Source: Clostridia bacterium (GTDB lineage Bacteria; Bacillota; Clostridia; Oscillospirales; CAG-272). From it: a DNA stretch of 42,155 bases. The notes beneath the pieces are model-generated. The model worked only from the letters and a program-made list of their open reading frames with translations. It searched no databases and was not told where the DNA came from. This document shows, one piece after another, positions 15,577 through 24,035 of the stretch. The position numbers were made by a program, and so were the translations under genes. Positions within the stretch are counted from its first letter, which is position 1; the number at the start of each line of letters is the position of its first letter. The DNA lies in assembly GCA_017501245.1 (NCBI GenBank), contig JAFVXI010000023.1:1-42155 (forward strand), given 5' to 3'.

Positions 15577-17772
15577 ATGGACATCGTAAAAACACTGGCA
15601 CAGGAATTCGGCATCAAGGATGAGCAGGTGGTAGCGACCGTTGAGCTTATCGACGAGGGCAACACCATCCCCTTCATCTCGAGATACCGTAAGGAGGTCA
15701 CGGGAAGCCTCGACGACGCTACCCTTCGTGATCTTTATGACAGACTTCAGTATCTGCGCAACCTTGAGGAGAGGCGTGTTCAGATATCTAATATAATCGA
15801 GGAGCAGGGCAAGCTCACCGATGAGATCACCTTCGCTCTTAACAACGCAAAGACCCTCGTTGAGCTTGAGGATATCTACCGTCCCTTCAAGCCCAAGAGG
15901 ACGACCAGAGGCTCTATCGCAAGAGCTAAGGGACTTGAGCCCCTCGCAGCCTACATTATGGAGCAGAGAGATTCCTACGAGCCCTCGATCGAGGCATACG
16001 CTGAGGAGTTTATCAGCGAGGAGGAGGGTAAGGAGGTTCCCGATGCGGCTGCCGCTCTTGCAGGTGCATCCGACATCATCGCAGAGGACGTCTCCAACAG
16101 CGCCGAGATCAGAAAGCTGCTCCGTGAGTTCACTATGGCGAACGGCTCTATGACCACGAAGGCAGCAACCGAGGAGCCCTCCGTCTACGAGAACTACTAT
16201 GATTTCTCCGAGCCTATCAAAAAGCTCAAGGGCCACCGTGTCCTCGCTATCAACAGAGGCGAAAAGGAGGACTTCCTCAAGGTCTCCGTCACCCTCCCCG
16301 AGGAGGACGGCATCGCTCAGCTCGTCTCCAAGATCATCACCAACAAGCAGTCTCCCGCCCTCCCCAGGCTTATGGACACGCTCAAGGACGCCTACGACAG
16401 GCTTCTTTTCCCCGCTATCGAGCGTGAGGTACGCACCTCGCTCTTCGACGATGCCTGCGAGGGCGCACTCAAGGTATTTGCGGAGAACCTCCGTAATCTC
16501 CTTCTCGTTTCTCCCTTAAAGGGCAAGACCGTCCTCGGCTACGACCCCGGCTACGGCCACGGCTGTAAGCTTGCGGTGGTTGACAAGACGGGCAAGGTGC
16601 TTGACACCGCCGTCATCTATCCCTTCCGCACCAAGGGCAGGGACAACGAGAGCGATCTCGATAAGTCGAGGCTCGTCGTCCTCCGCCTTATCGTAAGGCA
16701 CAACGTTGACGTCATCTCTATCGGAAACGGAACCGCATCCCGTGAGTCCGAGAGGTTTATAGCAGAGCGTGTCCTCCGTGACCCCGCCTGCCCCAAGAGC
16801 GTTAAGTACACTATCGTCTCCGAGGCTGGAGCGTCGGTATATTCGGCATCCAAGCTCGCAACCGAGGAGTTCCCCGACTTCGACGTTATGCAGAGGAGTG
16901 CCGTGTCTATTGCACGCCGTCTGCAGGATCCCCTTGCAGAGCTCGTTAAGATCGAGCCCAAGGCTATCGGCGTAGGTCAGTATCAGCACGATATGAAGCA
17001 GGCAAGGCTCACCGAGGCTCTCGGCGGCGTTGTCGAGGACTGTGTAAACGGTGTCGGCGTTGACGTAAACACCGCATCCTATTCGCTCCTCGCTTACGTA
17101 TCGGGCATCAATTCCGCAGCTGCTAAGAACATCGTTAAGTACAGAGAGGAGCACGGCGAGTTCAAGACCCGTGCCCAGATCCTCAAAGTGCCCAAGATCG
17201 GTGAGAAGGCGTTCACTCAGTGTGCAGGCTTCCTCCGCATCCCCGGCGGCAAGGAGGTCTTTGACAACACGGGCGTTCACCCCGAGTCGTACAGCGTAGC
17301 TCTCGACTTACTCAAGAGATTTGATTTCACCACCGAGGACGTCGCCGCCGGCAACCTTACCCTCCTTCGCTTCAAGGCGGAGAAGTACGGCATCGCTAAG
17401 CTCGCGCGTGAGCTAGGCTGCGGCGAGCCCACCCTCAACGACATCATCTCCGAGCTTGAGAAGCCCGGCCGTGACATCCGTGACGACGCACCCGCACCCG
17501 TCCTCTCCTCCGAGGTCCTCGACATCAGCGACCTCAAGCCCGGCATGCAGCTTAAGGGCACCGTACGTAACGTCATCGACTTCGGCTGCTTCGTCGACAT
17601 CGGCGTCCACCACGACGGCCTGCTCCATATCTCCGAGATGTCGGATAGGTTCATCAAGCATCCCTCCGAGCTGTTTAAAACCGGCGACGTCATCGACGTG
17701 CTTATCAAGGACGTAAATATCGAAAAGCACAGGATCTCCCTCACCCGCAAGGGCATGGGCGGCAAAAAGTGA
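15577..17772 (+). CDS. tex: Tex, S1 RNA-binding transcription accessory protein
   Basis: 731 residues, slightly shorter than many family members. Tex is a conserved cytoplasmic nucleic-acid-binding protein linked to transcription and RNA processing. The N-terminal helical part has the usual NTIPFISRYRKEVTGSLD signature. A YqgF/RNase H-like domain follows (LGYDPGYGHGCKLAVVD, about residue 322), then helix-hairpin-helix segments (NTASYSLLAYVSGI, about 493) and a C-terminal S1 domain from about 652 (GMQLKGTVRNVIDFGCFVDI). AAGGAG lies before the ATG. It is 107 bp downstream of the RsuA-family gene on the same strand with no terminator seen between, so readthrough is possible. Confidence 0.95.
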   Translation: MDIVKTLAQEFGIKDEQVVATVELIDEGNTIPFISRYRKEVTGSLDDATLRDLYDRLQYLRNLEERRVQISNIIEEQGKLTDEITFALNNAKTLVELEDIYRPFKPKRTTRGSIARAKGLEPLAAYIMEQRDSYEPSIEAYAEEFISEEEGKEVPDAAAALAGASDIIAEDVSNSAEIRKLLREFTMANGSMTTKAATEEPSVYENYYDFSEPIKKLKGHRVLAINRGEKEDFLKVSVTLPEEDGIAQLVSKIITNKQSPALPRLMDTLKDAYDRLLFPAIEREVRTSLFDDACEGALKVFAENLRNLLLVSPLKGKTVLGYDPGYGHGCKLAVVDKTGKVLDTAVIYPFRTKGRDNESDLDKSRLVVLRLIVRHNVDVISIGNGTASRESERFIAERVLRDPACPKSVKYTIVSEAGASVYSASKLATEEFPDFDVMQRSAVSIARRLQDPLAELVKIEPKAIGVGQYQHDMKQARLTEALGGVVEDCVNGVGVDVNTASYSLLAYVSGINSAAAKNIVKYREEHGEFKTRAQILKVPKIGEKAFTQCAGFLRIPGGKEVFDNTGVHPESYSVALDLLKRFDFTTEDVAAGNLTLLRFKAEKYGIAKLARELGCGEPTLNDIISELEKPGRDIRDDAPAPVLSSEVLDISDLKPGMQLKGTVRNVIDFGCFVDIGVHHDGLLHISEMSDRFIKHPSELFKTGDVIDVLIKDVNIEKHRISLTRKGMGGKK

Positions 17773-18120
17773 TCGCAATCAGTGCGGTGCCCGCAAGGGC
17801 ACTACGCAGTTATGATCGCCTCCGGCGAGCTTAGAGCTATGATTGGCTACGCCAAGTTATGATGTGCCTGTGGCACAGCTTGAAGAAAAAGAGGACAGAG
17901 AAAGCAGTCTGCGATCTCTGTCCTTTGCTTATTCCTTAAAGATATATGAAGATACGCATCCCTGCGGCGAGTGCTTCGCCCTTCGGGATATATACATATA
18001 AGACGCATCCCCTTTGCATGCTTTACTCTTTGGTTTAATATACGCAATGACGCATCCTCTCCTCATGTGCTTTGTCATTTAGAATAAATATTTATAAAAA
18101 GTTTTTCATAATTTAACAAA
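17773..18120. repeat. Intergenic region packed with small hairpins and short direct repeats
   Basis: A gap of about 400 bp without a gene. Part 1 (17787-17876) is a ladder of four perfect hairpins: GTGCCC/GGGCAC, TCGCC/GGCGA, TTGGC/GCCAA and GTGCC/GGCAC. The first has a GCAA loop and the others 3-nt loops; the last three are each preceded by AGTTATGAT or AGCTATGAT. Part 2 (17954-18057) has ACGCATCC three times, at 17954, 18003 and 18050. It also has the hairpin GGCGA-gtgc-TTCGCC (17966-17980) and the wider pair AATGAC/GTCATT. Confidence 0.7.
17892..17930 (+). terminator. Terminator after tex
   Basis: Ten-bp stem AGGACAGAGA (17892-17901) / TCTCTGTCCT (17915-17924), 13-nt loop, tail TTGCTTATT. 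Confidence 0.75.
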
Positions 18121-18190
18121 AACGCTTTTATTTGTGCTATACTTAATATAATGGGCAGGGTATGCCCAAATTTTGGCGTGGGGAGAGCTT

Positions 18191-19063
18191 ATGTTCGGTT
18201 ACGTCAAGCCGGTAGTCGGCGAGCTGCTCGTAAAGGAGCATGAGTTCTATAAGGCTACCTATTGCGGCATCTGCCGCTCAATGAAAAAGCATACGGGCAT
18301 GCTGTCCACGGCTATGATAACCTACGACAGCGTCTTTCTCGCCCTCCTTCGTATGGCGTATATCCCCGACGGCGCCCTTAGCGTCGCTAAGGGCAGATGC
18401 ATTGCGCATCCCATAAAGTCACGCCCGATAATGAAGGATAATTCCGCTATCGAATACACCGCCCGAGCCTTCGCCGTTCTCAGCTACTACAAGCTGATGG
18501 ACGATCTTTCGGATGAGCCACTCGCAAAGAGGATGGCTGTCGGTATGGCACGCCCCGTCGCATCGGGTGCAAAGCGCAGAGCAGGAGAAGCGGAGCTTGA
18601 GAGGATAGCTAAGGAAAAGCTCGACGCCATCACTGCCCTTGAGAGGGAGGGATGTCCGTCGGTTGACAGACCCGCAGAGCTTTTCGGCGAGCTGCTCGGC
18701 GAGATATTTGCTCACGGGCTTGAGGGTGAGGGCAATATCGTTATGCGAGAGGTCGGGTACAGAACGGGAAAGTTCATCTATGCGGCAGATGCAGCCGAGG
18801 ACTACGACGAGGATAGGAAAAAGGGAAGCTACAACCCCTACGTCATATCCTACGGAGGCGCAGACCTCACCGACGAGAACCGTGCGACGATAAAGTGCGC
18901 ACTGCTTCTTGAATGCCGTCTGCTCGAGGCGGCGATAAACCTCGTACCCTTCGGCAATAAGGTGACGGTAGAAAATATAGTAAGAAATATAATTTACGAG
19001 GGACTGCCAAAGCGCATAGAGTTCCTCGACGGGGCAAAGAGTGCCTCGCAAGACGCAAAATAA
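18191..19063 (+). CDS. DUF5685 family protein
   Basis: 290 residues from ATG 18191, which follows GGGGAG; a TTG at 18173 is in frame but has no site. The MFGYVKP start, ELLVKEHEFYKATYCGICRSM and the later YAADAAEDYDEDRKKGSYNPY are hallmarks of DUF5685, a clostridial family of unknown function. The Cys pair CGIC at 30-33 and the Asp-rich AEDYDEDRKKGSYN segment could form a metal or ligand site; this is inference. TATAAT at 18147-18152 (or TATACT at 18138) may be the -10, but no good -35 is visible. The J-domain gene follows 26 bp later, so the two are probably cotranscribed. Confidence 0.88.
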   Translation: MFGYVKPVVGELLVKEHEFYKATYCGICRSMKKHTGMLSTAMITYDSVFLALLRMAYIPDGALSVAKGRCIAHPIKSRPIMKDNSAIEYTARAFAVLSYYKLMDDLSDEPLAKRMAVGMARPVASGAKRRAGEAELERIAKEKLDAITALEREGCPSVDRPAELFGELLGEIFAHGLEGEGNIVMREVGYRTGKFIYAADAAEDYDEDRKKGSYNPYVISYGGADLTDENRATIKCALLLECRLLEAAINLVPFGNKVTVENIVRNIIYEGLPKRIEFLDGAKSASQDAK

Positions 19064-19089
19064 ATAAATTTTTCCGAGGAGAAAAAACA

Positions 19090-19719
19090 GTGAGAGATCC
19101 TTATGAAACCCTGGGCGTCGGCAGAAATGCGACCGACGAAGAGATCAAAACGGCGTACAGAAACCTCGCCCGCAAATATCACCCCGACAATTACACGGAC
19201 GATAACCCCTTAAAGAGCTTAGCCGAGGAAAAGATGCAGGACATCAATGCGGCATACGACGCTATCCAGAACGAGAGAGCGGGTAAGAAAAGCTCGGGAT
19301 ATTCAAATTATGACAACAATAGCTCGCATAATAGCGGCTCCGGGCTCTATTACGAGGTCAGACAGCTCATCCAGGCTAAGAAGATCGTTGACGCAGAGCA
19401 GAAGCTGATGAGCGTTGACGAGTTTGACAGGGTCGCAGAGTGGCATTATCTTATGTCCATCTGCCTTATGCAAAGGGGCAGGGCAAGCGACGCTATGCGC
19501 GAGCTTGAGATCGCCTGCTCGATGGACCCCTCCAACGCGGAGTATCAGCAGGCAAAGCATATGTTCAACAACCGTGCGGGCGGTTACGGCAGCACCTATT
19601 ACGGCGACGGAGGCTATCGTCGCTCTGAGGCTGACAGAGCCTGCGACTGCTGCACCAACCTCATCTGCCTCGACTGCCTTTGCGAGTGCATGGGCGGCGA
19701 CCTGATCCGTTGCATCTGA
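19090..19719 (+). CDS. J-domain protein with a Cys-rich C-terminal tail
   Basis: 209 residues, GTG start with GAGGAG 9 bp upstream. A DnaJ-type J domain occupies residues 1-60, with YETLGV, the HPD tripeptide in KYHPDNY and INAAYDAI. It should stimulate an Hsp70 (DnaK-like) partner. A Ser/Asn/Gly linker (70-88) leads to a helical region with TPR-like pairs (WHYLMSICLMQRGRASDAM, about 116-150). The last 25 residues hold eight Cys (CDCC, CLDC, CEC, and one near the end), unlike the DnaJ zinc finger. Sharing an operon with DUF5685 suggests that family is its client or partner, which is inference. Confidence 0.88.
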   Translation: MRDPYETLGVGRNATDEEIKTAYRNLARKYHPDNYTDDNPLKSLAEEKMQDINAAYDAIQNERAGKKSSGYSNYDNNSSHNSGSGLYYEVRQLIQAKKIVDAEQKLMSVDEFDRVAEWHYLMSICLMQRGRASDAMRELEIACSMDPSNAEYQQAKHMFNNRAGGYGSTYYGDGGYRRSEADRACDCCTNLICLDCLCECMGGDLIRCI

Positions 19720-19723
19720 CGCT

Positions 19724-20266
19724 ATGAAGCAAACGAAAAAGCTGACGGTCAGTGCGATGACGGTGGCGCTCGGAGTAGTGTTTATGACGCTTGGCGCAGT
19801 CTTTTCCGTCCTCGACCTGTCGACGGCGGTGCTGGCATCCCTGCTCGTGTCGTTTATCTATATCGAGCTTGGCTCGCCCTACACCTGGCTCGTCTGGCTC
19901 TCGACCTCGCTTATATCCTTCATTATGTTTCCGGGCAGCTTTATGTGGCTCGTCTATCTCACGGTCTTTGGCGTCTATCCCATACTCAAGGGATATATCG
20001 AGCGCCTGCCGAGGTGGACGTGGCTTATATTAAAGCTGGTGTTCTTAAACGCTATGCTGACCCTCCTCGTCCTCTTCTCCGAGGCCCTGATCGGTCAGTC
20101 GCTCTTCGGCGACGTGTCGGAGATACCTCTTGCGCCTACGGTCGTCTACTGCATACTCTGGGCGATGATGAACGTCGCCTTTCTTCTTTACGACAGGCTG
20201 ATCGTCGTGCTGGTGGTATTCTACGAGCAGCGCATCCGTCCGAAGCTCGCCAAACTTTTAAAGTAG
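19724..20266 (+). CDS. Integral membrane protein, about five helices
   Basis: 180 residues. Hydrophobic segments lie near 10-30, 35-55, 57-85, 98-120 and 135-165, with a short basic N-terminus (MKQTKKLTV) and a basic C-terminus. The overall look (TVSAMTVALGVVFMTLG at the start, loops of charged residues) resembles small substrate-binding membrane components such as ECF-type S proteins, but no diagnostic motif is present, so no function is claimed. The ATG lies 4 bp after the J-domain stop with no clear ribosome binding site, indicating translational coupling. rimO follows 60 bp downstream. Confidence 0.8.
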   Translation: MKQTKKLTVSAMTVALGVVFMTLGAVFSVLDLSTAVLASLLVSFIYIELGSPYTWLVWLSTSLISFIMFPGSFMWLVYLTVFGVYPILKGYIERLPRWTWLILKLVFLNAMLTLLVLFSEALIGQSLFGDVSEIPLAPTVVYCILWAMMNVAFLLYDRLIVVLVVFYEQRIRPKLAKLLK

Positions 20267-20326
20267 GCGAGAAAAATAAAAACCAACCTACGCCGTGGCA
20301 TCCCCGCGGCGACTCCAGAGGACAAT

Positions 20327-21655
20327 ATGACTAAGGTTTCATTCATTTCCCTCGGCTGCTCTAAAAATCTCGTAGACACCGAGGTCATGCTTCACCACCT
20401 CCACCGTGCGGGCTTCGAGGTCACCTTCGAGGTCGAGGAGGCTGAGATAGTTATCATCAACACCTGCGGCTTCATCGAGTCTGCTAAGCAGGAGTCGATA
20501 GACAACATTCTCGATGCCGCCGAGCTTAAAAAGTGGGGTAAATGTAAACATATCATAGCAACAGGCTGCCTCGTCGAGCGTTATCGCGAGGACGTCATGC
20601 GTGAGCTGCCCGAGGTTGAGGCTATGGTCGGCGTCGGCTCTCTCGAGGATATAGCCGAGGCCTGCCGTGCCGTTTTGCGCGGTGAGAGATATACCTCCTT
20701 CGGCGATAAGGAAAGGTCAAAGCTTGGCGGCGGCAGAGTTCTTACCACCGAGCCGCACACGGCTTATCTCAAGATCGGCGAGGGCTGTGACAACCGCTGC
20801 ACATATTGCGCCATCCCTCTTATCAGGGGCGGCTTCCGCTCGAGGACCGTCGAGGACATCGTCGCCGAGGCTAAGCAGCTTGAGGCGACGGGCGTAGTTG
20901 AGCTGAACCTCATAGCGCAGGACACTTCTCGCTACGGCCTTGATATCTACGGCGAGTATAGCCTTGCACGCCTCGTGCGTGAGATAACGAAGGAGACCTC
21001 CATACCCTGGATAAGGCTGCTCTATTGCTACCCCGACAAGATCACTGACGAGCTCATCGACGAGATGAGGGATAACCCCAGGCTCGTCAAATATATGGAT
21101 ATACCCATTCAGCATATCTCGGACAGCGTGCTTGAGCGTATGAACAGGCACGGCGGCAAGGCTCTTATCAAGAGCGTTGTAAAAAAGCTGCGTGAGCGCA
21201 TCCCCGGTGTAACCCTCAGAACCACGGCGATGGTCGGCTTCCCCGGTGAGACGGAGGAGGACTTCGTCGAGCTTTGCGAGTTCATCAAGGAGGCGGGCTT
21301 CGAGCGCTTCGGCGCCTTCACCTATTCTGCGGAGGAGGACACCCCCGCCGCTCTTATGGAGGATCAGATCGACGAGCAGCTCAAGCAGGACAGATACGAT
21401 ATCCTTATGCAGACCCAGCTCACCGTAGTCGAGGAAAAGACGGCGTCTATGATCGGCAAGGAGCTTACCGTGCTTTGCGACGGCTGGGACAGCGTGGCTG
21501 AGATCTACTACGGCAGATCCGAGGCAGACGCCCCCGACGTAGACGGCAAGGTGTATTTCTACGCCCCGAAGGGCTCGGTGCTCCCCGGCAGCTTCGTCAG
21601 AGTTCACATCGACGAGGCTGAGGACTACGACCTCATCGGATCTATTATAGATTAA
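20327..21655 (+). CDS. rimO: Ribosomal protein S12 methylthiotransferase RimO
   Basis: 442 residues. A radical-SAM enzyme that adds a methylthio group to an Asp of ribosomal protein S12. The N-terminal UPF0004 domain has the three cluster Cys at 11 (LGCSKN), 47 (NTCGFI) and 81 (TGCLVERY). The radical SAM CxxxCxxC is Cys154, Cys158 and Cys161 (GEGCDNRCTYC). A TRAM domain occupies the last 60 residues. MTKVSFISLGCSKNLVDTE is a RimO rather than MiaB start. AGAGGA precedes the ATG. rimO directly upstream of pgsA is a common Bacillota arrangement. Confidence 0.95.
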   Translation: MTKVSFISLGCSKNLVDTEVMLHHLHRAGFEVTFEVEEAEIVIINTCGFIESAKQESIDNILDAAELKKWGKCKHIIATGCLVERYREDVMRELPEVEAMVGVGSLEDIAEACRAVLRGERYTSFGDKERSKLGGGRVLTTEPHTAYLKIGEGCDNRCTYCAIPLIRGGFRSRTVEDIVAEAKQLEATGVVELNLIAQDTSRYGLDIYGEYSLARLVREITKETSIPWIRLLYCYPDKITDELIDEMRDNPRLVKYMDIPIQHISDSVLERMNRHGGKALIKSVVKKLRERIPGVTLRTTAMVGFPGETEEDFVELCEFIKEAGFERFGAFTYSAEEDTPAALMEDQIDEQLKQDRYDILMQTQLTVVEEKTASMIGKELTVLCDGWDSVAEIYYGRSEADAPDVDGKVYFYAPKGSVLPGSFVRVHIDEAEDYDLIGSIID

Positions 21656-21691
21656 GCCCCAAAGGCTACCGATGGCATCCCTGCGCCTCAC

Positions 21692-21931
21692 GGCTTACCC
21701 CTGAGAAAGACGCTACCGAGCCTACCCGGTTTACCCCTGCGAAAGACGCTACCGAGCCTACCTGGCTTGCCCCTGCGAAAGGCGCTACCGAGCCTACCCG
21801 GTTTGCCCCTTCGGCAGACGCTACTTGCATCTTGCTTATCTGCGATGTCGCCGGTATAGCCCGATCGATCGGCTTGATCTTAAACTAAACCCACCCCGTG
21901 TCAAATAATAAACCCACCCCGTGTCAAATAA
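21692..21931. repeat. 36-bp tandem array followed by a 23-bp tandem pair
   Basis: The 373-bp gap between rimO and pgsA holds no gene. A 36-bp unit repeats about four times in direct contact (21692, 21728, 21764 and 21800, the last partial and diverged); its core is CCCCTGCGAAAGACGCTACC. Shortly after, a 23-bp unit containing ACCCACCCCGTGTCAAATAA occurs twice (from 21887 and 21910). There are no spacers, so this is not a CRISPR array. Confidence 0.85.
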
Positions 21932-22028
21932 ACGGCTTGTGGCTGACGGCCATCAGGCGCTGCGTGCGCCGGGGGAAAAGAAGTAATACCACATCATTTT
22001 TTACATATTTTCATCGGAGGATATAGCT

Positions 22029-22658
22029 ATGACTAACCCGAATAACGTAAAAGAGCCCTCAAAGGTGCTGAACCTGCCGAACATCCTGTCGCTCATCAGG
22101 GTGTTTCTCGTTCCCATCTTCGTTGCATCGCTTATTTTTATGCGCCACATCAGCGTGTGGGGCATCATTGTGCCTACAATTATTTACATTTTGACTGCAT
22201 TTACCGATATGCTTGACGGTCAGATAGCGAGGAGAAACAATCTCGTCACCGAGTTTGGCAAGTTCATCGATCCCCTTGCGGATAAGTTTATGGTCATAGG
22301 CTCGGGCATCGCCATCACGCTCTGGCTCGTGCTTCGCGCAGTGAGTGCGGCTGACGTTATCCTCGCCTGCGTCTACGTCTTCGTGGTCCTTGTTATCCTC
22401 TTCCGTGAGCTGGCGGTCACGGGCCTCAGGCTCGCCGTCGGCGGCAAGGTCGACGTTGCGGCAAGCATCTTCGGCAAGATGAAGACGGTGTCACAGATGG
22501 TCGGCACGGTCGTCATCCTCGTTGAGCCGCTCATCCCCTTCTTCTCGGAGAATCATATCCTCTCCTACGTTATGATGGCTATAATGACCCTGACGACGAT
22601 CTACTCCGGCATCGAGTATCTCAAGGCATACCTGCCTCATATAGACTTCTCTAAGTAA
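22029..22658 (+). CDS. pgsA: CDP-diacylglycerol-glycerol-3-phosphate 3-phosphatidyltransferase
   Basis: 209 residues, integral membrane enzyme making phosphatidylglycerol phosphate from CDP-diacylglycerol and glycerol 3-phosphate. The CDP-alcohol phosphotransferase motif is complete: Asp60, Asp63-Gly64, Ala67-Arg68, Gly77, Asp81 and Asp85. The NLPNILSLIRVFLVPIF start is typical of PgsA. GGAGG lies 9 bp before the ATG. Two unknown membrane-anchored proteins follow at 11 bp and by overlap, so they probably belong to the same operon. Confidence 0.95.
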   Translation: MTNPNNVKEPSKVLNLPNILSLIRVFLVPIFVASLIFMRHISVWGIIVPTIIYILTAFTDMLDGQIARRNNLVTEFGKFIDPLADKFMVIGSGIAITLWLVLRAVSAADVILACVYVFVVLVILFRELAVTGLRLAVGGKVDVAASIFGKMKTVSQMVGTVVILVEPLIPFFSENHILSYVMMAIMTLTTIYSGIEYLKAYLPHIDFSK

Positions 22659-22669
22659 AGGAAACCAAA

Positions 22670-23413
22670 ATGGAAGATATGGAACGCTACGGCGACTATA
22701 ACGAGGTCGACGGCGAGGACGAGGGCAAAAAGGGCGTCCTCGGAATTATCATAAAGCTTCTTATCGGAGCCGTGCTTGTCGGCGTCATCGGAGTTATCGC
22801 CTTCCGTATATTTATCTTTAACACCTACCCGTCCGAGGTCTCGGAGCTTATCATGACGGATAAGCTTGAGGATTTTCTCGTCGGCTACGACGGCACGCCC
22901 GAGGCGTTTTCGCAGTCGGCGCAGGCAAGATACGATGACCCAAAGGAGGGCAACTTCTTCTTCGATCATCTCGTCGTCATCCCCGAGGCGGATCATATTC
23001 AGTTTGCCGTCAGGTATAACGAGTCCTTCTTCGACTCGGTAAAGAAGGAGTTCGGCGTAGAGATAGACCCCGCCTCAGATCCCTTCGAGATCTTTGACTT
23101 CAAGCTCGTGATGACAGAGCGAGGCTATCAGCCCCCCGAGGACGGAACGACGGAGCCCGTGCCGCTTGAGACGGTCGGCAGCCTCGGCGCCGCGACTACC
23201 GCAACCAGCTTTATGTACCGTTATTTAAGGCTCGCATTTGACGAGGTCGATCTTGGACTCGGCGAGGGCGAGACCCCCGTCGGCTGGGTACGCCTCGATA
23301 TAACCCTGAAGGATCCCAAGGTGACGAGAACGTATAGCCTCCCCGTCTATCAGCCCGAGGCTACGCGCGCCGATTATAAGCTTGATTATAAGCTTGCGGA
23401 GGCAGAGAAGTGA
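22670..23413 (+). CDS. Single-pass membrane protein of unknown function
   Basis: 247 residues. An acidic cytoplasmic N-terminus (MEDMERYGDYNEVDGEDEGKK) is followed by one membrane helix (about 23-50, VLGIIIKLLIGAVLVGVIGV), then a soluble domain of about 195 residues that should be extracytoplasmic. The domain has no motif I recognise; it is rich in beta-prone stretches (IQFAVRYNESFF, FKLVMTERGY, WVRLDITLKD). AAGGAAA precedes the ATG, 11 bp after pgsA. The stop overlaps the next start (GTGA), indicating coupled translation with the following gene. Confidence 0.85.
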   Translation: MEDMERYGDYNEVDGEDEGKKGVLGIIIKLLIGAVLVGVIGVIAFRIFIFNTYPSEVSELIMTDKLEDFLVGYDGTPEAFSQSAQARYDDPKEGNFFFDHLVVIPEADHIQFAVRYNESFFDSVKKEFGVEIDPASDPFEIFDFKLVMTERGYQPPEDGTTEPVPLETVGSLGAATTATSFMYRYLRLAFDEVDLGLGEGETPVGWVRLDITLKDPKVTRTYSLPVYQPEATRADYKLDYKLAEAEK

Positions 23414-23943
23414 TAACCGAATTTTCCATGCGCCCGAAGGCGTCAAACAAGCGCTCGATCTATCTATTTATCGCCTTTTCGATCGGGGCTGTTGCCGCTG
23501 CGCTTCTTTATATGTTCATACCGCTCTTCAAGGGCGTCGTCGGCATAGTCGCTATGATCTTCATCGTCGGCGCAGTGTTTATTTACACGAAATATATGGC
23601 GGCTGAGTATATATACGATATCACCGTCCTCGACGGAACTCCCCTATTCGTCATCAGGCACAGGACCGGCAAGAGGGAAACCACCCTCTGCCGCATCGAG
23701 CTATCCTCGATTAAGTCCGTAGAGCGCCAGACGAGGGAGCAGCGCCGTGAGCATAAGACCCCCACAGACCGTGCGAGATATTTCTATTGTCCGACCTTCT
23801 CCCCCGACGAGACCTATCTCATCATCTCCGAGACGAGGTATGAGAAGTCGGAGATCTCCATCGAGGCAGGCGAAGAATTTGCAAGCCTGCTTCTTGCCTA
23901 TGCGGCAGAGGCACGCTCGGCTATCCCCGAGGACGAGTTCTGA
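23410..23943 (+). CDS. Two-helix membrane protein of unknown function
   Basis: 177 residues, GTG start overlapping the previous stop by four bases. Two membrane helices (about 17-37 and 42-62) are followed by a cytoplasmic domain with FVIRHRTGKRETTLCRIELSSIKSVER. The short strand-rich pattern resembles a PH-like or YdbT/YcxB-type domain behind a helical hairpin, but this is only a resemblance. Coupled translation suggests it works with the preceding single-pass protein, probably at the membrane. A strong terminator follows. Confidence 0.83.
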   Translation: MITEFSMRPKASNKRSIYLFIAFSIGAVAAALLYMFIPLFKGVVGIVAMIFIVGAVFIYTKYMAAEYIYDITVLDGTPLFVIRHRTGKRETTLCRIELSSIKSVERQTREQRREHKTPTDRARYFYCPTFSPDETYLIISETRYEKSEISIEAGEEFASLLLAYAAEARSAIPEDEF

Positions 23944-23992
23944 TACGCTTCTCACTTACTTGGCATATCGTAAAGAGGCTCCCACAAAAAGT

Positions 23993-24027
23993 GCAGAGAA
24001 TGTTATGCGTTCTCTGCCTTTTTTATT
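23993..24027 (+). terminator. Terminator of the pgsA operon
   Basis: Eight-bp stem GCAGAGAA (23993-24000) / TTCTCTGC (24010-24017), 9-nt loop, then C and TTTTTTATTT. Confidence 0.88.
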
Positions 24028-24035
24028 TGAGGAAA

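Noticed and set aside
21692-21835. Possible CRISPR array because of the 36-bp unit
   Set aside because: The units are in direct contact with no unique spacers, and no cas gene is present.
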